This document shows, one piece after another, positions 59,687-64,000 of a stretch of DNA of 64,000 nt (within the stretch, counting starts at the first letter, position 1; each line of letters opens with the position of its first letter). Made by a program: the position numbers and the translations under genes. The stretch is taken from assembly GCA_046349615.1 (NCBI GenBank), contig JAXMBZ010000008.1:1-64000 (forward strand), given 5' to 3'. The notes below the pieces were generated by a model. It was not told the origin of the DNA and searched no databases. It saw only the letters and a program-made list of their open reading frames with translations. The stretch is from JADJNY01 sp046349615. GTDB taxonomy: Bacteria; Planctomycetota; UBA1135; GCA-002686595.

Positions 59687-61896
59687 CAGGAACCTCCGAA
59701 CGCCGCGTAGCGGATCGCGGTGATCACGTGCAGGACGACGAGCAGGACCATCGCGAGCGCGACCCAGCGGTGGAACCAGCGCCAGGAGTTGAGGAGCCCG
59801 CGGAGGTCCTCGTAGTGCGCGGCCGTGAGCGCCGTGCGTTGCGCGCGTCGCGCGAGGGCGACGAGCGCGTCGAGTTGTTCGTGAGCGAGGCCTTCGCGCC
59901 GTCCTTCCGCGCGCAGGCGCGCGAGGCTCTCGGAGAGCTGGCGCTGGCTCTTCTGCAGCGCGACGAGGCGCTGGAGGAACGTGCCTTTCCAACGACCCTC
60001 GGCGATCAGGCGCTGCAGTTCCTCGCGCACGCGCTGCGCGAACTCGGGACGCTGGCGGTCCCACTCGCCCGAGAGCTGCGCGAGCTCGGCCTTGACCTCG
60101 TCGAGCGCGAGCTCGCGCCCGTTCGCGGCGCGCGGGACGAACGCGTAGAAGTAGCGTCCGATCGCTCCCGTGACGACGAGGAACGCCATCGCCCACAGCG
60201 CGTGTCCGCCGACGGTGTGCTTCGGCGCCATCGCGCTGTGCACGAGCGCGAAGAGCAGCGCTCCGATGCCCGTGGCGACGTGCGCGGTCATCCACTGTTG
60301 CAGCGAGCCGGGGATGCGCTCGAACTTCGGCGAGCGCCGGACGAGGTACGCGAGGTTCCCGAGCACGCAGATCGTCGCCGCGACGCCGAGCATGAGCCCG
60401 ATGAAGCTCGTCGGCTTGAGCCACGCGTGCTCGCGCGCGTACGGACGGTCGTGCGCGTCGAGCGCGTAGTAGCCGCGGAACACGAAGGTCCACGACACCG
60501 TCGTCAGCGTCAGGAACAGCGCGACGAGCAGCGCGCGGAAGAGACCGGTGCCCTGCTCCTGGAGCGGAAGGCCCGGGTGGCGCTCCGCAGGGTCGAACGA
60601 GACGCCGACCTTCTCGAGGAGCACCTGCGGCGCCTGGCCGCCGGCGAACACGAACACCTCGTCGTTCGGCAGCACGCGCTGCGAGCCGTCGGCGAAGCCG
60701 ATCACGACCGACGCGGGATCGATGCGCTCGACGCGGCTCTCGAGCGCGAGGGTGAGCGCGCCGTTCTGCGAGGCTTCCAAGAGGCGCGCTTCGTTGCGCG
60801 ACTTGAGGCGCGTGAACGTCTTCTGACGGTAGGAGAGCGTGACGACGTTGCCCGTCTGCTCCGCGAGACCGAGCGCGGCCTCGACCGCGCTGTCGCCGCC
60901 GCCGACCACGAGGATCGCGCGATCCTGGTAGGAGTGCGCGTCGAGCAGGTTGTACGCGACCTTCGCGAGCTCCTCGCCCGGCACGCCGAGCCTGTTGGGC
61001 GTGCCGCGCCGGCCGAGCGCGAGGCACACGTGCCGCGCGCGCCAGCGCCCGCTCGTCGTCGTGACTTCGAAGGTGCCGTCCTCGTGGAGCGCGAGGTCCT
61101 CGAACTTCTCGCCGGTCTGGATCGGGAGCTGCTGCTCGCGCGCGACGCGGTTCCAGAGCTCGACCAGCTCCTCCTTCTGATACGTGGCGCGCTCCATGCG
61201 CCCGGCGAGCGGGAGCTCGACCGGCTGCGTCATGACGAGCTTGCGCCGCGGGTACTTCGCGACCGTGCCGCCGAGGTCGGACTGCTCGAGCGTCACGAAC
61301 GAGAGCCCGTTCGCCTTCGCTTCGAGCGAGCACGCGAGCCCGGCGGGACCCGCGCCGACCACCAGGAGGTCGAGCACGTCCTCGCGCGAACCACCCGCGG
61401 CGGCCACACGGCGAGCGATTTCGTCCGCGACCATCGTCCCGTGCGCGACGGCGGTGCGGATCAGCGCGTAGCCCGTGACCTCGCCCGCGAGGAAGAGGTT
61501 CGTCACGCGCGTCGATTCGAGCTTCTCCGTCAGCACCGGGATGTCCCGCCGGTCGCTCAGGTCGCCGAGCGTGATCGCGACCGCTCCGACGGGGCACGCC
61601 TCCGCGCACTTGCCGTGGCCGACGCAGCGCGCGCCGTGGAGCACGACCGCCTGGCCGTGCACGAGGCCGAGCACGCCGTCCTCGGGGCAGGCGGAGACGC
61701 AGCTCCCGCAGCCGATGCACTGCGACAGGTCGACCTGCGGGTATTGGAGCCGCGCGCGGTGCGTGTTCTGGGTCTTCGCCTTGTCGCGCTCGTCGAGACC
61801 CTGCTCGAGCTCCACGCGGTCGATCGACCGCTTCCAGAGCACGAGCACGGCGAACCCGAGCGCGAGCGTGAGGGCGAGGAGGATCGTCCAACTCAC
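59686..61896 (-). CDS. Membrane redox hub: ferredoxin domain, FAD/NAD(P) oxidoreductase and putative dihaem cytochrome b
   Basis: From GTG 61896 (GGGGAGGG six bases upstream) the protein has 736 residues. A membrane helix (3-21) leads to a two-cluster ferredoxin: Cys60/63/66/70, then Cys91, His94, Cys97, Cys101, with a His in place of the usual second Cys. Next is a thioredoxin-reductase-like domain with FAD motif VVGAGPAGLACSLEA (179-193), a second dinucleotide motif VVGGGDSAVEAALGL (330-344) and FVFAGGQAP near 416. The C-terminal third has membrane helices with two His pairs 14 residues apart, His539/His553 and His709/His723. That spacing is used by two-haem cytochromes b. It could move electrons from NAD(P)H across the inner membrane to the cytochromes encoded downstream. 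Confidence 0.88.
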   Translation of the reverse strand: MSWTILLALTLALGFAVLVLWKRSIDRVELEQGLDERDKAKTQNTHRARLQYPQVDLSQCIGCGSCVSACPEDGVLGLVHGQAVVLHGARCVGHGKCAEACPVGAVAITLGDLSDRRDIPVLTEKLESTRVTNLFLAGEVTGYALIRTAVAHGTMVADEIARRVAAAGGSREDVLDLLVVGAGPAGLACSLEAKANGLSFVTLEQSDLGGTVAKYPRRKLVMTQPVELPLAGRMERATYQKEELVELWNRVAREQQLPIQTGEKFEDLALHEDGTFEVTTTSGRWRARHVCLALGRRGTPNRLGVPGEELAKVAYNLLDAHSYQDRAILVVGGGDSAVEAALGLAEQTGNVVTLSYRQKTFTRLKSRNEARLLEASQNGALTLALESRVERIDPASVVIGFADGSQRVLPNDEVFVFAGGQAPQVLLEKVGVSFDPAERHPGLPLQEQGTGLFRALLVALFLTLTTVSWTFVFRGYYALDAHDRPYAREHAWLKPTSFIGLMLGVAATICVLGNLAYLVRRSPKFERIPGSLQQWMTAHVATGIGALLFALVHSAMAPKHTVGGHALWAMAFLVVTGAIGRYFYAFVPRAANGRELALDEVKAELAQLSGEWDRQRPEFAQRVREELQRLIAEGRWKGTFLQRLVALQKSQRQLSESLARLRAEGRREGLAHEQLDALVALARRAQRTALTAAHYEDLRGLLNSWRWFHRWVALAMVLLVVLHVITAIRYAAFGGS

Positions 61897-62132
61897 GCGG
61901 CGCCCTCCCCGGGGACGTCGCGACGGATCCGCAGCGTCCACGGATTGGACGCGGAGTCCGGAGTGCAGAACGGTGCAGTGTTGGAACGATCGCGGGTCAC
62001 GGCTCTCTCGAGGTTCTCGTCGCGCTGGAACGGTGGCGGGCGAAGCACGATCGATGCGGATCGCGCGGGCGCCAAAGGTCATTCCTCGCGAGAGCGGACC
62101 CCAATGAACTCTTCGTCACGGTCGCGAGCACG

Positions 62133-63062
62133 TCACCGCCTCGCGACTCGCGCCGAGGTGCAGACGATCCAATCCTCGCCGAACTCCTCCGACGTCTCGA
62201 CCGCACGCGCGACGATGGCGTCCTCGGTGAGCTCGCGCCAGGCGCGGACGTCCGTGAACCCCGCTTCGACGAAGGCGTCGGCGAGCTCCGCGAGCGACCA
62301 GAGCCGCCAGCGGTACACGAATGCGTCCGTGAGCTCCTGCACGATCTCTCCTCGGTCCTCCACTCGGAAGTGGAGGGCGTTCACGACGCGCGCATCTCGT
62401 GGATCGGCGGAACGCTGCTCCCAGGTGTAGCGGATCCTCCGGCCGTCCCGGAGGCGGTGCACGCGCTCCACGGCACCGGTGCGGAAGGCGTGGGCGCCCC
62501 CGTACGTGTCGCAGACGAACACGCCGCCGTCCGCGAGGCGGGCGTGCGCGCCGCGGAGATAGTGGAGGAGGTCGGCCCGCGTCGCGAGCTCGCCGATCGA
62601 GAAGTTGCCGGCGAAGACGACGTCGCAGCGGCGGAGATCGAGAGCGCACGCCGCGCGCGCATCGCCGCACACGAGTTCCAGTTCGGGTCGCAGCTCGCTG
62701 GGCTCCGAAGCGGAATCGGAGCGGAGAATCCAGCGGTTCGGACGCGCGTGCTCGACCCGCATGCCCGCACGCCACGCCTCGTGCGCCCCGCGCTCGAGCA
62801 CCTCGGCGGCGAGGTCGAGCCCGATCGCGCGCGCGTTCGGGACGAGCCGCAACCACGCCCGCGCGAGCGCCGCGGTGCCGCAGAAGTCCTCGCCGAGCAC
62901 GGCCGGTTCGCCGCCGTGGATCGCGCGGAGGAGCGGGACCAGGTGCTCGGGGCTCTGCACGCACGCTTCGTAGAGCGCGTGCCGGTCGAGCGGAGCGCCG
63001 CGGTCCGTCTCCGTGCGAGGCGCCGAGAGCCCGGCTCCGTCGCCGCTCGGGAGCGCGCTCAC
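62133..63062 (-). CDS. Class I SAM-dependent methyltransferase
   Basis: This 309-residue protein has motif I as VLGEDFCGTAALARAW (about 53-68), an acidic motif II end (ARAIGLDLA) and motif IV as CDVVFAGNFSIGELATRADL. It fits a general class I methyltransferase; the substrate is unknown. GTG 63062 overlaps the cutC stop (GTGA), so translation is coupled and cotranscription with cutC is likely. The preceding 60 bases in frame contain no better start. Between its stop and the redox-hub gene, 236 bases hold nothing recognisable. Confidence 0.83.
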   Translation of the reverse strand: MSALPSGDGAGLSAPRTETDRGAPLDRHALYEACVQSPEHLVPLLRAIHGGEPAVLGEDFCGTAALARAWLRLVPNARAIGLDLAAEVLERGAHEAWRAGMRVEHARPNRWILRSDSASEPSELRPELELVCGDARAACALDLRRCDVVFAGNFSIGELATRADLLHYLRGAHARLADGGVFVCDTYGGAHAFRTGAVERVHRLRDGRRIRYTWEQRSADPRDARVVNALHFRVEDRGEIVQELTDAFVYRWRLWSLAELADAFVEAGFTDVRAWRELTEDAIVARAVETSEEFGEDWIVCTSARVARR

Positions 63063-63799
63063 AGCACCGCGCGCAACGCGCGCACGCGCTCGGCGCGCGT
63101 CGCGTGCAGCTCCCACGCGCCGGGCGGGCTCGAGTCGAAGACGGGAGAAGCGGGCCGGTGCGTCGCGACGCTCGCGGCGAGCTCGCGCGCCGTCGCGTGG
63201 ACCTCGCGCACGCCCGTCGCGTCGACGAGCGCGCGGACGTTCGCGGGGCGCACGCCGCCGCCCGCGAGGAGCGTGATGCGCCCGCGCGCGGCGCGGACGA
63301 GCTCGGCGATGCGCGCGGCGCCCTCGGGCGCGGTCGCGGCGCCGCCGGAGGTGAGCACGCGGTCGACGCCGAGCTCGATCAAGGTCTCGAGCGCCGCGAG
63401 CGGATCGCGCGCGTGGTCGAACGCGCGGTGGAACGTGATCGAGAGCGGGCGCGCGGCGCGGACGAACTCGCAGAGCGCGTCGCGATCGATCGAGCCGTCG
63501 GGGAGGAGCGCGCCGAGCGCGACGCCGTGGGCGCCGGCTTTCTTCGCGTGCAGGACGTCGCGGACGACGGTCTCGCGCTCCGTCGCCGTGTGGACGAAGT
63601 CGCCGCGGCGCGGGCGCACGAGGACGACGATCGGGATCCGGACGCGTTCGAGCGCGAGCTCGAGCGTGCCGAGGCTCGGCGTGAGCCCGCCCTCGGAGAG
63701 CGCGGCGCAGAGCTCGATGCGATCGGCGCCGCCCTGCTCCGCCTCGACGCAGGCGTCGACGGAATCGCAGCAGATTTCGAGCAGGACGCGCGCGTTCAT
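63059..63799 (-). CDS. cutC: CutC-family protein
   Basis: This 246-residue TIM-barrel protein shows the CutC pattern: LLEICCDSVDACVEAEQGGA, DRIELCAALSEGGLTPS, the VLVRPRRGDFVH strand, LSITFHRAFDH and RVLTSGGAATAPEGA. It was named for copper homeostasis, but its biochemical role is unsettled. ATG 63799 aligns with the family start; the frame could extend to 63835 without a better signal. Its stop overlaps the following methyltransferase gene (GTGA). Confidence 0.95.
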   Translation of the reverse strand: MNARVLLEICCDSVDACVEAEQGGADRIELCAALSEGGLTPSLGTLELALERVRIPIVVLVRPRRGDFVHTATERETVVRDVLHAKKAGAHGVALGALLPDGSIDRDALCEFVRAARPLSITFHRAFDHARDPLAALETLIELGVDRVLTSGGAATAPEGAARIAELVRAARGRITLLAGGGVRPANVRALVDATGVREVHATARELAASVATHRPASPVFDSSPPGAWELHATRAERVRALRAVL

Positions 63800-63887
63800 C
63801 GCGAGCACGCTACGGGCTCGCGACGTGGGGGACAAGTCGTGTGCCGCTCTCGGACGCCCAGAAGGATGCCCGCACTCGCGCCTGCAC

Positions 63888-64000
63888 TCACTCGATCGAA
63901 GGCAGCTTCCGGACTCGGAGCTTGTGGTTCTCGATCACGACGAAGTGGCCGACCCAATCGGGACGTGAGTCGACCGCCTCGAGCACGCGCTCTGCGCGGA
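63888..64000 (-). CDS. C-terminal fragment of an unidentified protein (5' end outside window)
   Basis: The minus strand is open from the window edge to TGA 63888, encoding 37 residues including RAERVLEAVDSRPDWVGHFV and ending KLRVRKLPSIE. The composition is that of a real gene rather than a shadow, and the stop lies 89 bases before cutC on the same strand. The end vaguely resembles small PIN-like (DUF5615) toxin-type proteins, but too little is visible to call a family. Confidence 0.45.
   Translation of the reverse strand, partial: RAERVLEAVDSRPDWVGHFVVIENHKLRVRKLPSIE

Noticed and set aside
57260..61891. Single fusion of the redox hub and the 26-haem cytochrome
   Set aside because: The long frame runs through in a different register from the hub, whose own stop overlaps the cytochrome ATG; they are two genes.
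1..64000. tRNA, rRNA, CRISPR arrays and insertion sequences
   Set aside because: None was recognised by eye: no cloverleaf-like runs, no regularly spaced repeats and no transposase motifs. A covariance search was not possible.

Overview
The window is very GC-rich and densely coded on both strands. It reads like a Gram-negative, deep-branching member of the Planctomycetota. That assignment is inference from gene content: several ECF sigma factors beside a receptor kinase, a CHAT protein and a zinc-finger anti-sigma protein; outer-membrane barrels and lipoproteins; many large secreted proteins; and many starts with no clear Shine-Dalgarno. No rRNA, tRNA, CRISPR array, transposase or phage module was seen. 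About 45 protein genes can be supported; most other long open frames are shadows caused by the base composition.

Layout. 0-5.3 kb: a truncated methyltransferase, a polytopic membrane protein and an unusual one-chain fusion of an ECF sigma factor, a membrane helix and CnaB-like repeats. 5.4-11.1 kb: secreted proteins in a stretch of more relaxed base composition; one 3-kb gene has a (CT)13 tract in its signal-peptide region that puts its best start out of frame. 11.2-15.8 kb: an operon of ECF sigma factor, zinc-finger anti-sigma-like protein and membrane-anchored CHAT/TPR protein. 16.1-21.3 kb: a secreted matrixin-type protease and a GSDH-like propeller/PKD protein. 21.4-27.8 kb: a PqiA-like protein, a thiolase / 3-hydroxyacyl-CoA dehydrogenase / acyl-CoA dehydrogenase set, a tiny lipoprotein, a small barrel and a TlpA-like thioredoxin lipoprotein. 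28-33.7 kb: a kinase fused to an FGE-sulfatase-like fold, converging on an ECF sigma gene, then another secreted protein. 33.9-40 kb: a Mop protein and a methylmalonyl-CoA mutase operon (meaB, large subunit, two small membrane proteins, B12 subunit, HTH protein) followed by an acyl-CoA dehydrogenase. 40-48 kb: assorted enzymes, two secreted proteins and a cobalamin-binding-like protein. 48.1-48.4 kb: a 290-bp nested palindrome. 48.5-52.3 kb: a translationally coupled D-amino-acid operon (dgcN/dgcA-like plus N-acyl-D-amino-acid deacylase). 52.3-61.9 kb: a five-gene electron-transfer locus. 62-64 kb: a methyltransferase, cutC and the end of another gene.

Two systems stand out. First, the 52-62 kb locus combines a flavin / iron-sulfur / putative dihaem-b membrane oxidoreductase, a 26-haem and a 25-haem c-type cytochrome, an outer-membrane barrel and a 12-haem lipoprotein, with stop-start overlaps between several of them. 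It has all the parts of a route taking electrons from cytoplasmic NAD(P)H through the periplasm to the outer membrane. Second, six otherwise unrelated secreted proteins end in the same Cys-rich domain of about 155 residues that stops at or near a Trp. It looks like a shared sorting or anchoring module.

Metabolically, the window suggests acyl-CoA and branched-chain or propionyl-CoA breakdown through a B12-dependent mutase, D-amino-acid salvage and a respiratory or extracellular electron-transfer chain, with envelope sensing through sigma factors, a kinase and a CHAT protease.
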